Assembly: GCA_900755065.1 (NCBI GenBank)
Contig: CAAEFC010000012.1
Location: forward strand, 1-64,000
Length of the DNA: 64,000 nt
Direction: 5' to 3'
Source of the DNA: Bacilli bacterium
GTDB lineage: Bacteria > Bacillota_I > Bacilli_A > RFN20 > CAG-449
Below are positions 24,421-32,965 of the stretch, piece by piece. Made by a program: the position numbers and the translations under genes. Each line of letters begins with the position of its first letter. Position 1 is the stretch's first letter. Below the pieces are notes generated by a model. The model ran no database searches and was not told the origin of the DNA. It was given only the letters and a program-made list of their open reading frames with translations.

Positions 24421-25945
24421 CGGAAATCACCTCCTCGTTTCCCTTATCGGTCTCTTTCGTCTGTAAGGCCAGTCGTATTCTTTCGGATACGATCCGCGGC
24501 ATTTCGACTTTCGGCGCGTCTTCGTGCAAGAGCCACGTCGCCGCATAGTGCGTGTCGGACACTTTGAAGAACGGCGGTTCTTTTTCAAAATCGATTTTCA
24601 TCGCGTACCGGCTTCTTAAAGCGAATGCGTCCCCTTTCGGCGGATAGATCATGTTCGGCGGCGTACCCGGAATGGCTTCGAGCCGTTCCTTGCTGTCGAC
24701 GTCCGGAATGGAAGAAAGCAAAGCCCACGTATACGGGTGCTTCGGTTCAAAGAAGATCTCTTCCGAACGCCCGTATTCGACGATTTTTCCGGCATACATC
24801 ACGGCGATGCGGTCGGCCATATTGGCGACGACGCCCAGATCGTGCGTGATGAAAATGCAGGCGATATGCTTTTCGCGCTGAATCTTTTTGATGAGTTCCA
24901 GAATCTGCGCCTGAATCGTCACGTCCAGCGCGGTCGTCGGTTCGTCGCAGATGAGAATTTCCGGCGAAGCGGTCAAAGCGATCGCGATGACGATTCTCTG
25001 TCGCATTCCTCCCGAAAATTCAAAAGGATACTGACGGTAGCGTTTCTCCGGCATCGGAATGCCGACTTCGCGCATGATTTCCAACGCCCGCCTTTTCGCT
25101 TCCGCCCGGGTGATTTTCAACTGATTGGTGCATTCCAGACGAATCGCCTTGATTTCCTTCTCCAATTCTTTCTTTTCTTCCGGCGTGGCCGATTCCATCT
25201 TCCGACGAACCTCGCGGATTTTTTCATCGCGTTCCGAAAGGACGTTCGCCTTATAGCGTTTCACGTCCGCTTTGGCCTCTTTTTTCTTTCGGTTCAGCGC
25301 GATCTTCAACGGCGCGGCGATGGCTTTGTGTTCCTTGATTTTTTCGCGTTTAAACGTGGCAAATTCCTTCTTTTTCAAGCGGATTTCCGCGCGAATTTTC
25401 GCTTTTTCCTCATTGGAAACCGAAGCGTCTTTCAGTTTCTTCTTGCTTTCGTCGAGGAAAGTATTCAACGCGTTTTTCGCGCTTTGAATCGCGCTGTTTC
25501 TCTTCGCAAACGAGTTCTTGTATTCGACCAGTTCGTCGGAAATCAGATTCTCGTAGAGGATTTTCAGTTTATTGGAGTTGATCAGCATCGCTTCGGTGAT
25601 CTGCTTGCCGATCCGGACGATCGGATTCAGCGACGACAGCGGATCCTGAAAGATCATGCCGATCTTGTGGCCGCGGATCCGATGAAATTCTTCTTCGGAA
25701 ACTTCGAGAAGATTCTCCCCTTGATACATGATTTTTCCGCCTTCGATGATCGCGTTGTTGGCCAGAATACCCATGATCGCTTTGGAAGTAACGGATTTTC
25801 CCGATCCCGACTCGCCGACGATACACAGGGTTTCGTCCGGAGAAAGATCGAAAGATACGTCTCTGACGGCATGAAGAATGCCGTGATCGGTCCGGAAACT
25901 GATCGTCAGATTCTCAACCGAAAGGATTTTATTTTCCTTTTCCAC
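24410..25945 (-). CDS. oppD: Oligopeptide ABC transporter ATPase OppD, with long coiled-coil insertion
   Basis: 511 residues; usual OppD is about 330-360. Walker A GESGSGKS (44-51), Q-loop Gln100 in IFQDPLSSLNP, signature FSGGMRQRIVIAIAL (310-324), Walker B LICDEPTTALD and the peptide-family C-terminal HPYTWALLSSIP are intact. Between residues 122 and 282 lies a Lys/Glu/Ala-rich segment that should form a long helical hairpin projecting from the helical subdomain that meets the permease. Known OppD proteins lack it, apart from enlarged mycoplasma homologues. Two bases separate it from oppC. Function as peptide importer ATPase is firm; the insert's role is unknown. Confidence 0.93.
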   Translation of the reverse strand: MEKENKILSVENLTISFRTDHGILHAVRDVSFDLSPDETLCIVGESGSGKSVTSKAIMGILANNAIIEGGKIMYQGENLLEVSEEEFHRIRGHKIGMIFQDPLSSLNPIVRIGKQITEAMLINSNKLKILYENLISDELVEYKNSFAKRNSAIQSAKNALNTFLDESKKKLKDASVSNEEKAKIRAEIRLKKKEFATFKREKIKEHKAIAAPLKIALNRKKKEAKADVKRYKANVLSERDEKIREVRRKMESATPEEKKELEKEIKAIRLECTNQLKITRAEAKRRALEIMREVGIPMPEKRYRQYPFEFSGGMRQRIVIAIALTASPEILICDEPTTALDVTIQAQILELIKKIQREKHIACIFITHDLGVVANMADRIAVMYAGKIVEYGRSEEIFFEPKHPYTWALLSSIPDVDSKERLEAIPGTPPNMIYPPKGDAFALRSRYAMKIDFEKEPPFFKVSDTHYAATWLLHEDAPKVEMPRIVSERIRLALQTKETDKGNEEVISDEQ

Positions 25946-25947
25946 CG

Positions 25948-27858
25948 CTAATCACTTCCTTTCAAAGAAGGGTTCAACGCGTCTCTGAGACCGTTGCCGA
26001 ACAGGTTGAACGAGATCATCAGCAACGAGATGATGATCGAAGGGAAGATGATCAGCATCGGATACGTGCTGTAATACACCTGATTCTCCGAAAGCAGAAC
26101 GCCGAACGACTTGACCCCTTTGAGTCCCAGACCGAGATAGGCGATCGTCGCTTCCGAGAAAATCACGCTCGGAATCATCAGGACGGCCGAAGTGATGATC
26201 GTCCCCAACGAGTTCGGAAGAATGTGTTTGAAGATCAGACGCATATCGGACGCTCCTAAGGTTCGTGCCGCCAGAATGTATTCTCTGCCTTTGAAACGGT
26301 AGAACTGCGTCCGCGTCCTAGCCGCCGTGCCCATCCAGCCGGTCAGACACAGGGCGATGGCGAAGGTGCCGATCTTGTTGCCCAAAAGCAAAATCGTCAA
26401 CGTGATCACGACGACGAAAGGTACGCCGCCGAGAATGTCGCAGAACCGCTCCATGAAGAGATCGACGTTGCCGCCGAAATAACCGGAAATCGATCCCCAG
26501 ACCAGTCCGATGATGAAGTTGATCGCACTGACGACAATCGCCAGAAGCAACGAACTCCGCAGAGCCTTGAACGAATACGTAAAGAGATCGCGCCCGGACG
26601 CATCGGTTCCGAAGATGAAACTCGGCATCGAATTGTATCCCAGATAGCGGTAATAGACGACGTCGCAAACGTAATTGTACGCGACAAAGGAACCGTTGAT
26701 CTGCTCTTTTTCTTCATGAATCGCTTCAATCGGACATTTATCGCTCAGTTTCACGAAAGAAGAAGGTCCGACGTCGAAATCATAAGAACACCAGCCGTTG
26801 GCGATATAGGTATTGAGCAGACTTCTTCCGATTTCGAAATTGTACTGCATACCCAGTTTGGCTTCGTAATAATCGTAAACGAACGAAACCCGCGAAACGG
26901 TGGCCTGATAGACTTCGGTCCGACCCGAACAACGCCAGTAATCGTTGGAGAATTTTCCGTTTTCTCCGGCAGAAATCAGGCATTGCGCATTCGCGTCGGT
27001 CATCGAGATTTCGTCCAGAAGGGAAAGGACGCTTTCGTCCGTCGTATCGGAATGAATCTCGATCGATTTCATCAGAATGTATTTTTCGTAGTCCGGAGAT
27101 TGCTTGATTTCAATCTGAATGTACGCGTTCTCCAAATCGGCGATCCCGTTTTCGCTGATGTACGAACTCAGGTTGACGGAAAAGTCTTCGTAAGAAGAAG
27201 TTACATCGGTCAGGGCGTAACGCCTTCCCGAAGTCCGCGAACTGCTCGACGAAAGGTAAATCTGATAATCGCCCAGTTTTCCGTTCAGATCGTCGGTGTC
27301 CCCGAACGTAATCGTCAATGTGGTGTTGTCTTCCGCATGCAGAGGGAATGCCGCGTAATTGTAGATGTATTTCGTGCCGCTACCGACTTCGGAGACGAAT
27401 TTCAGATACCCGCCTTCCGCGTACTGACTCGGAAGATTGGTGAACGAATCCGTTCGATCGGTGATTTTGACGACGGCGTTGGCCTTGAATCCGGCCGGCG
27501 CGTCGATCGAATAATCGTAAAGAATGTTTTCAAATTTTTTGGTTCCGTCCCAGAATCCCGTTCCGGCCTTAAAGACTTTCGGATAAAGGTATCCTTGTTC
27601 CGGAATGTTCTTCTCGACGTTCGCGGTGCTGAATGTCGGAACGAAAATCGCCAGAACGGCGATGATTCCGATGATAACCGCCGCGACGACCGAAGATTTG
27701 TTCTTGCAGAACCGCTTGAAAGCGTCTTTGCCGAACGTGGTCGCTTTGGTCTCGAACTTGACGTCGTGAATCTTTGCGTCCTTCTGGACAAACTCAAAAT
27801 CGCTCTTGGTGACTTCGAATTCGACGCCCTGCGCGTCATGGGTTGTCTTGTTCTTCAT
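25948..27858 (-). CDS. oppC: Oligopeptide ABC transporter permease OppC with a 330-residue extracytoplasmic insert
   Basis: 636 residues; usual OppC is about 300. After a long acidic N-terminus (1-50) and helix 1 (about 57-77) comes a domain of about 330 residues (80-410), rich in Ser/Tyr and beta-strand patterns. Then the normal OppC core starts at FGTDASGRDLF (416), with five more helices and the EAA-type ATPase contact ILAARTLGASDMRLIFKHIL. Topology puts the insert outside the cell, next to the OppA docking face. Two bases separate the gene from oppB. Likely still a permease; the insert may be a fixed binding or gating domain (inference). Confidence 0.93.
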   Translation of the reverse strand: MKNKTTHDAQGVEFEVTKSDFEFVQKDAKIHDVKFETKATTFGKDAFKRFCKNKSSVVAAVIIGIIAVLAIFVPTFSTANVEKNIPEQGYLYPKVFKAGTGFWDGTKKFENILYDYSIDAPAGFKANAVVKITDRTDSFTNLPSQYAEGGYLKFVSEVGSGTKYIYNYAAFPLHAEDNTTLTITFGDTDDLNGKLGDYQIYLSSSSSRTSGRRYALTDVTSSYEDFSVNLSSYISENGIADLENAYIQIEIKQSPDYEKYILMKSIEIHSDTTDESVLSLLDEISMTDANAQCLISAGENGKFSNDYWRCSGRTEVYQATVSRVSFVYDYYEAKLGMQYNFEIGRSLLNTYIANGWCSYDFDVGPSSFVKLSDKCPIEAIHEEKEQINGSFVAYNYVCDVVYYRYLGYNSMPSFIFGTDASGRDLFTYSFKALRSSLLLAIVVSAINFIIGLVWGSISGYFGGNVDLFMERFCDILGGVPFVVVITLTILLLGNKIGTFAIALCLTGWMGTAARTRTQFYRFKGREYILAARTLGASDMRLIFKHILPNSLGTIITSAVLMIPSVIFSEATIAYLGLGLKGVKSFGVLLSENQVYYSTYPMLIIFPSIIISLLMISFNLFGNGLRDALNPSLKGSD

Positions 27859-27860
27859 CT

Positions 27861-28904
27861 TTATTTCTTCGCCCCCATTCTGATTCTAGGATCGATAAAT
27901 CCGTAAGAAATATCGAGTAAAACGCCCGCTAAAAGGCCGAAAGTCGTAAAGACCGCCATATCGACGAACAGGACGTTGTAATCCGGATTGTTGATGTTCA
28001 GCGCTTCGATGAACAGCGAACCGATGCCCGGAATTCCGTAGAGGTTTTCCAGAATCATCGAACCGCCCATGATCGAAAGGAATTCAGCCAGAATCGACGG
28101 AACGATCGGCACCATCGCGTTTCTCAGGGCATGACGCAGAATCGCCTGCCGTTTCGTCAGTCCTTTGGTCCGCGCCAGAAGGAGATAATCGCTCTCCATC
28201 ACTTCGCAGAGTTCGGCTCGGGTGAACCGGCAATAGCCGGCGATCGAACCTAAGGACAACGAAAGAACCGGAATGATATACGCCGCGATTTTTCTTCCTA
28301 ACGGCGCCGTCGGCGAAGGCCATTTGCTCGGAAGCCACCCGGTTTTATAGCAAAGAAAGTACAATAAAAACGTGATTAAAATGAAGGACGGAATCGAAAT
28401 CAGGATCATGACGATCGTCGAGATCACGTGATCGGTCGTCTTGTTTTTATTTAACGCGGCGACGATTCCTAGTATGATTCCAAGCGGAACCGCGAAAATC
28501 GTGGAGATGATGTTGAGCGTCATCGATACCGGAAGCCTTTGTCCGATGATCGTAATGGCGGAAAGGTTCGGCGAAATCGCAATCGACGTTCCCCAATCCC
28601 AACGCGTGAAAATATTTCCCAACCAACGGAAGTATTGCGTCATCGCCGGAACTTCGTAGTAATAATGCCATTGATTGGCGGCGTCTTTGTATGACCAAAG
28701 CGCTTCACCCAAACCGGATTGCTGAGAGCCGAAATCGTAAACATATCCCAGATACACCTGTTTGGCGTAGTAAGAAAACTTTTCACTGTCCGTTCCGATC
28801 GGTTTCTGGAACGGCAGCAGTTTCATCAACAGAAACGTGATCGACAGAATGATGAACGCTGTAACAACGGCAAGGCCTATTCTTTTCAGAACGTATTTCC
28901 ACAT
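27861..28904 (-). CDS. oppB: Oligopeptide ABC transporter permease OppB
   Basis: 347 residues, six membrane helices. The N-terminus MWKYVLKRIGLAVVTAFIIL is the standard OppB/DppB start, and the ATPase-contact loop reads YLLLARTKGLTKRQAILRHA. The loop after helix 1 is about 40 residues longer than in model OppB, a mild version of the change in OppC. It forms the transmembrane pore with OppC. The gene follows oppA after a 133-base gap holding a strong hairpin. Confidence 0.93.
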   Translation of the reverse strand: MWKYVLKRIGLAVVTAFIILSITFLLMKLLPFQKPIGTDSEKFSYYAKQVYLGYVYDFGSQQSGLGEALWSYKDAANQWHYYYEVPAMTQYFRWLGNIFTRWDWGTSIAISPNLSAITIIGQRLPVSMTLNIISTIFAVPLGIILGIVAALNKNKTTDHVISTIVMILISIPSFILITFLLYFLCYKTGWLPSKWPSPTAPLGRKIAAYIIPVLSLSLGSIAGYCRFTRAELCEVMESDYLLLARTKGLTKRQAILRHALRNAMVPIVPSILAEFLSIMGGSMILENLYGIPGIGSLFIEALNINNPDYNVLFVDMAVFTTFGLLAGVLLDISYGFIDPRIRMGAKK

Positions 28905-28975
28905 AATGTGCCTCCTCTCGTCTAATCTTCCTTTTTTTAGTATGTATTTAAAAAATAGATATTAAAAAAAGAAAT

Positions 28976-29015
28976 TTATATGGCGGGAGAGGACAATCCT
29001 CCCCACGCCATATAA
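28976..29015 (-). terminator. Intercistronic hairpin between oppA and oppB
   Basis: A long stem (TTATATGGCG-GGGAGGA / TCCTCTCCCGCCATATAA, 3-base loop, one bulged base) followed by a T-rich run on the minus strand. Likely an attenuator or 3'-end stabiliser that yields more oppA than oppBCDF, a common arrangement for binding proteins. Confidence 0.75.
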
Positions 29016-29037
29016 CATTTTCTATACAGTTGCCGTC

Positions 29038-31650
29038 TTATTCAGCGCTTACGACCGGGAATACAGCCGGATCGTAGATCATGGCCGAAGAAATGCTTTC
29101 CGCATCGATTCCGACGACGTTTGAAGTCGTGTAGATATCGAAACTGAAATTGTAGCATTCGCCGTCAATGACCAGAACATCCTGATATTTCAGAACCAGT
29201 TCCGCCGGAATGGTGATCGTCAGCGTTTTTCCGTCTTCGGAGACAACGAAGTCAACCGCATCAGCATCATAGACCGCTTCTGTTCCGGTTTCATTGACAC
29301 CCACCGCCGCGAAGAGTTCGACATAAGTCACTTCGCAGGTTGCGTTTTCCGCATTGGTCAGATCGATCGAGAGCGTTGCAGTCGCGCTTCCGTCTTCATG
29401 CAATTCGAAGTTGTCCGCCGAAAGCACGGTGTCGTTCAGAGTGAACAGAGGAGCCACTTTGCCGTCGACCAGATAGGCGCCGGTGTCAGCCGCCTGCCAC
29501 AGAGAATCGAAGGACCAGTAGCAGCCGTCGTAGTAGAGTTCTTCGGAGACGACGTTGGTATCCGCGCCCCAGTTGAGCGTGAAGCCCGAAGAGTTGTCGC
29601 TCTTCAATACTTCGAGGAAGTTGAGCGGGTTCAGCGAGTTACCGGAAACCGAACCGAATCCGATATCGAACTGACCGATCATCATCTTTTTGTAGTAGAC
29701 GTCCGACCAGGTAGTGCCGGCCCAGAAGTCGACAGACAGCGTCAGACCGCCGCCGCAACTGTTGAAGGCATCTTCCAGATTGGATTTGACGTCGGAGTGG
29801 AATTGCGTTTCGTCCGACGCAGTCTGCCAGGCGATTTCGAGGTGAATCGTGTCGCCGGTCTTGTAAACACCGGAAGCAATCAAGGCTTCGCTGGCTTTTT
29901 TGAAGGATTCCTTGGCAAATTCAAGGTTGTAACCGTATTCGGTTCCGGCCTGCGCCGAAGCAACCGCATTCTTGTGCGCGTCCGTATTGTTGTAGACGAT
30001 GCCGTCTTCCGGATTGGACAGGTAGCCCGAACCGAAGTAGTTGGCAGAAGGCGTTCTTCCGTATTTTTCAGCGAAAGCCGTACGGTTGAAAGCGTAGTTG
30101 ATGCCGGCCAGGAAGTCCGCATTGGACATCGCCGGTTCGCACTCCCAGTAATCCGCCGTCGCCGTCTGGGTGATCGTTCCTTTGACGCCGAACAATTCCG
30201 CCCATCTTTCCTGCGTGCAGGTGTTGAAGTTCAATTTGAAGGTGGAATCGCCGACGGTAGTGGTGGTTCTTTCATCGTTACGATAAGTATCCAACATCGT
30301 GGACGGAATGCCCGCCGCGTGCAGATGACCCGCGATGAATTCGTTGAAGACCGCGTTCGGATCTTCGTTCGCCGCTTTCAGAATCTTGTAATGAACACCG
30401 GCCATTCTGTACCGGTCTTCGTCATAGGTTTCAAACAGATCGTTCTTGCCGAAGACGATTTCCTGATCAGCGTTCCAGGCCTCGACATAGTACGGGCCGG
30501 TAGAAAGCCAGGTGTCGACCGGAGTCAGTCCGCCGTCGGTGTAGTTACCCCAGGCTTTGACGCCGTTGGTAAAGTCTCCTCCACCCAATGCCGAAATGAA
30601 ATCTTCCGGTACCGGTGCGAACATCGAAGACGAGAGATAATACATCGCGTAGAATTCGTTGCAAGGAATGTTGAAAGTAAATTCAAGGTAAGATTTTCCG
30701 TCTTCCACAGAGGTTTTGATTCCGATGTTTTCCCATGCGGAAGCGCTGTAACCCTCAGCGGAAGCGTTGTAGTAGGCCGCCGAGCCTTTGATCGATCCGG
30801 CGCCGGAGAGATTCTCGCTGCCTCTGGCCATACCGTAAGCCGCGGTGTAGTAAATCTTATACGGCGTCACGTAGTCTTCCAGAGCCACTTCTCTGCCGTT
30901 GTAGGCGCTTAACGTGGAATTGGTGCTGCCCGTGCGGTATTTCGCTTCGCTACCGACTTTGACTTCGAGTTTGTAGGTCGTCGCCAGTCCGTTTGCGTCG
31001 GCGTTGACCGCGATCGGTCTCTCGCTCTTCGCCAGTTGTCCGACCCATTCGTAGCCGTCTTTGAATTCGTTCATCTGGGTGGTCCAGTAAGAACCCGATA
31101 CAAGCGGAATCAGATCGCCGACGACCGAACCCTTATCGTTCTGATAGTTGATGGTCTTCGGATCAGACGCTTCATACGTATGATAATATCTCTTCCACTT
31201 CGTATTCGCTTCGTACGCCATATCCGCATTGATGTAGCCTTCGGAAACGATACCGAAACCGTAGCCCGGAATGTAGGTATTGGTTCCCTTGACGACCGAC
31301 GTATCGTACATCACGTAACCGCCGTTCTCGTACATCGTCATGCCGGTCAGATTGTGATTGACCGCGTAGGATTCGAGCAATCCGAGAATTTCCGTTCTTT
31401 CCTCGTAACTGGAAGCCACATAGGATTTGGCTCCGTTCGCATAATTCTCTACGTCGAATGGTTTCTTGTCCCCCGTTACCGACGAACTGGAAGAACTGGA
31501 ACCTTGTCCGGACGAATCCGTTACACTCGACGAGCCAACATCCCCTCCCGGAACGGAAGAACTGCTGGAATCTTTTTTGGAAGAACAGCCCGCCAACGCG
31601 GTAAGCGATAGGAGTGCTGCTACTAAAAAGATTTTTTTAGTGTTTTTCAT
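29038..31650 (-). CDS. oppA: Oligopeptide-binding lipoprotein OppA
   Basis: 870 residues; typical OppA is 530-600. Lipobox LAGC (Cys22), then a Ser-rich linker of about 35 residues. The SBP family 5 fold is indicated by LSTGPYYVEAWNADQEIVFG, HAAGIPSTMLDTY, the FNRTAFAEKYG segment and PLNFLEVL. The last 130 residues (ending near VFPVVSAE) look like an added beta-rich domain. It captures peptides outside the membrane for OppBCDF. Enlargement parallels that of OppC, so the two extra parts may contact each other (inference). AAGGAGG precedes the ATG. Confidence 0.92.
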   Translation of the reverse strand: MKNTKKIFLVAALLSLTALAGCSSKKDSSSSSVPGGDVGSSSVTDSSGQGSSSSSSSVTGDKKPFDVENYANGAKSYVASSYEERTEILGLLESYAVNHNLTGMTMYENGGYVMYDTSVVKGTNTYIPGYGFGIVSEGYINADMAYEANTKWKRYYHTYEASDPKTINYQNDKGSVVGDLIPLVSGSYWTTQMNEFKDGYEWVGQLAKSERPIAVNADANGLATTYKLEVKVGSEAKYRTGSTNSTLSAYNGREVALEDYVTPYKIYYTAAYGMARGSENLSGAGSIKGSAAYYNASAEGYSASAWENIGIKTSVEDGKSYLEFTFNIPCNEFYAMYYLSSSMFAPVPEDFISALGGGDFTNGVKAWGNYTDGGLTPVDTWLSTGPYYVEAWNADQEIVFGKNDLFETYDEDRYRMAGVHYKILKAANEDPNAVFNEFIAGHLHAAGIPSTMLDTYRNDERTTTTVGDSTFKLNFNTCTQERWAELFGVKGTITQTATADYWECEPAMSNADFLAGINYAFNRTAFAEKYGRTPSANYFGSGYLSNPEDGIVYNNTDAHKNAVASAQAGTEYGYNLEFAKESFKKASEALIASGVYKTGDTIHLEIAWQTASDETQFHSDVKSNLEDAFNSCGGGLTLSVDFWAGTTWSDVYYKKMMIGQFDIGFGSVSGNSLNPLNFLEVLKSDNSSGFTLNWGADTNVVSEELYYDGCYWSFDSLWQAADTGAYLVDGKVAPLFTLNDTVLSADNFELHEDGSATATLSIDLTNAENATCEVTYVELFAAVGVNETGTEAVYDADAVDFVVSEDGKTLTITIPAELVLKYQDVLVIDGECYNFSFDIYTTSNVVGIDAESISSAMIYDPAVFPVVSAE

Positions 31651-31771
31651 AAATTTCCTCCTTTTTTGAGTTACATATACATTATATTTATGTCAAAAGT
31701 GTTTAAAAATAGTAGAACTCCTTGCTTTTTCCACTTGCACTTTCGATATAAATTAAAATATACGTATCTAC

Positions 31772-31800
31772 AATAAACACTATTTTTTACTCGATGTCAA
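31772..31800 (-). promoter_or_regulatory. Possible opp operon promoter
   Basis: TTGACA (31800-31795), 17-base spacer, TTTATT (31777-31772). The -35 is perfect but the -10 weak. The -35 lies in a 7-bp inverted repeat ATGTCAA-8-TTGACAT (31794-31815). A second TATAAT at 31686-31681 near the oppA start is an alternative -10. Confidence 0.4.
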
Positions 31801-31823
31801 CGAAAATATTGACATTTTTTTGC

Positions 31824-31849
31824 AAAAAAAAGATGAAATCGCTTTCATC
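31824..31849 (-). terminator. Terminator after the smpB-linked gene
   Basis: GATGAAA-GCGA-TTTCATC followed by eight T residues on the minus strand. Confidence 0.85.
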
Positions 31850-31904
31850 AAAACTTTTTTCTTCTCTGACTTTTCTTCGCCGGCGACCCGCCGTTTTCTT
31901 TGCT

Positions 31905-32516
31905 TTACAGGTGAATCGCGATTTTATTCAACGAAAAGAGAAAGTCGGACACCATGTTGGACAAGATGCCCGCCGAAACGAAAAAGACTTCCGAATCGTT
32001 GTCCTGCAAAATGCGGATTTTGATTTCGTCCAGAAAAGTTTCGCTGTCGGTTCTTTCGACGATCCCTTTCCGAACGGTTTCCAGATCAAGAACCGCGTAA
32101 CGGTCGAAATAGTCGATCACATAGCGGTAACGGTGCTTTTCCTCCCGGTTCTGCACGATGAAACAGGCTTTTTTCATCCGGATTTCCGAAGACAGGTCGA
32201 TGATCTTGAACGCGCGGGAATACGGCACTTCCCTGCCGAGAAATTTTTCGGCCAGACGGATTTCTTTTTTATTCGTTCCCAGAAGAAGCGTGGCGTCCCT
32301 CAGCGCTTTCAGCGTGCCGTGGAGAAAGTACCGAATCTGCCCCTCGTCGGGATAAAAGACCGCCGCGTCGATCAGCGCGTCTTTCAGCAAGATCCGGTAT
32401 TTCTTTTTCCGGAACTTCGACAAGGCGTATTTCACGCACAGAAGCGACGCTTCGTCGAAAGAAAAAGTCGAAAAACTGATTCCGGTATAGATATAACTGT
32501 CGATTGTCTCCAACAT
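31905..32516 (-). CDS. Unknown protein, translationally coupled to smpB
   Basis: 203 residues from the ATG that overlaps the smpB stop (TGATG). Soluble, mixed helix/strand, rich in Lys, Arg, Phe and Asp; no signal peptide, membrane helix or family motif that I recognise. Features include FRKKKYRILLKDALIDAAVF near residue 35 and a C-terminal hydrophobic helix before KIAIHL. Coupling to smpB and co-transcription with rnr suggest a link to RNA turnover or ribosome rescue, but this is inference from position only. It is followed by a strong terminator that ends the operon. Confidence 0.72.
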   Translation of the reverse strand: MLETIDSYIYTGISFSTFSFDEASLLCVKYALSKFRKKKYRILLKDALIDAAVFYPDEGQIRYFLHGTLKALRDATLLLGTNKKEIRLAEKFLGREVPYSRAFKIIDLSSEIRMKKACFIVQNREEKHRYRYVIDYFDRYAVLDLETVRKGIVERTDSETFLDEIKIRILQDNDSEVFFVSAGILSNMVSDFLFSLNKIAIHL

Positions 32517-32965
32517 CAGTATTCCCTGACTTTCGCCATTTCTCTTTTCTGGCTCTTTTCTTTTTCGCTTTCGCGTTTGTCGTAATTCTTCTTTCCTTTC
32601 GCCAGAGCGATCTCGACTTTCGCCCGTCCGTTTTTCAGATACACTTTGGTGCAGACCAGCGTATAGCCTTTCTCCTTCACTTTCTGGGACAGTTTCAGAA
32701 TCTCTTTTTTGTGCAGAAGCAGTTTCCGCGTCCTCAGGGGGTCGTGGTTGAAAATATTTCCCTCTTTGAACACGCTGATGTGCATATTGAGAATAAAAGC
32801 CTCCTGATTCCGGATGACGACGTAGGAATCCGCCAGAGAGGCGCCGTTGACTTTCAGCGACTTGATTTCCGTCCCTTTCAGGGCGATGCCGCATTCCAGA
32901 GGCGATGAAAGAAAATATTCGTAGGACGCCTTGCGGTTGGTGGCGATGACCTTAATTCCTTCCAT
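32516..32965 (-). CDS. smpB: SsrA-binding protein SmpB
   Basis: 149 residues from ATG 32965 (GGAGG ten bases upstream), starting inside the rnr 3' end. IKVIATNRKASYEYF, GIALKGTEIKSLKVNGASLA, LLLHKKEILKL and the basic C-terminal tail GKKNYDKRESEKEK are conserved SmpB elements; the tail folds in the ribosomal A-site path. SmpB delivers tmRNA to stalled ribosomes. The ssrA gene is 20 kb away in this window instead of next door, which is common. It lies in rnr-smpB order, as in many Firmicutes. Confidence 0.95.
   Translation of the reverse strand: MEGIKVIATNRKASYEYFLSSPLECGIALKGTEIKSLKVNGASLADSYVVIRNQEAFILNMHISVFKEGNIFNHDPLRTRKLLLHKKEILKLSQKVKEKGYTLVCTKVYLKNGRAKVEIALAKGKKNYDKRESEKEKSQKREMAKVREY

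Noticed and set aside
29398..30912. 504-codon open frame opposite oppA
   Set aside because: Shadow of the oppA frame; no homology pattern or start signal.
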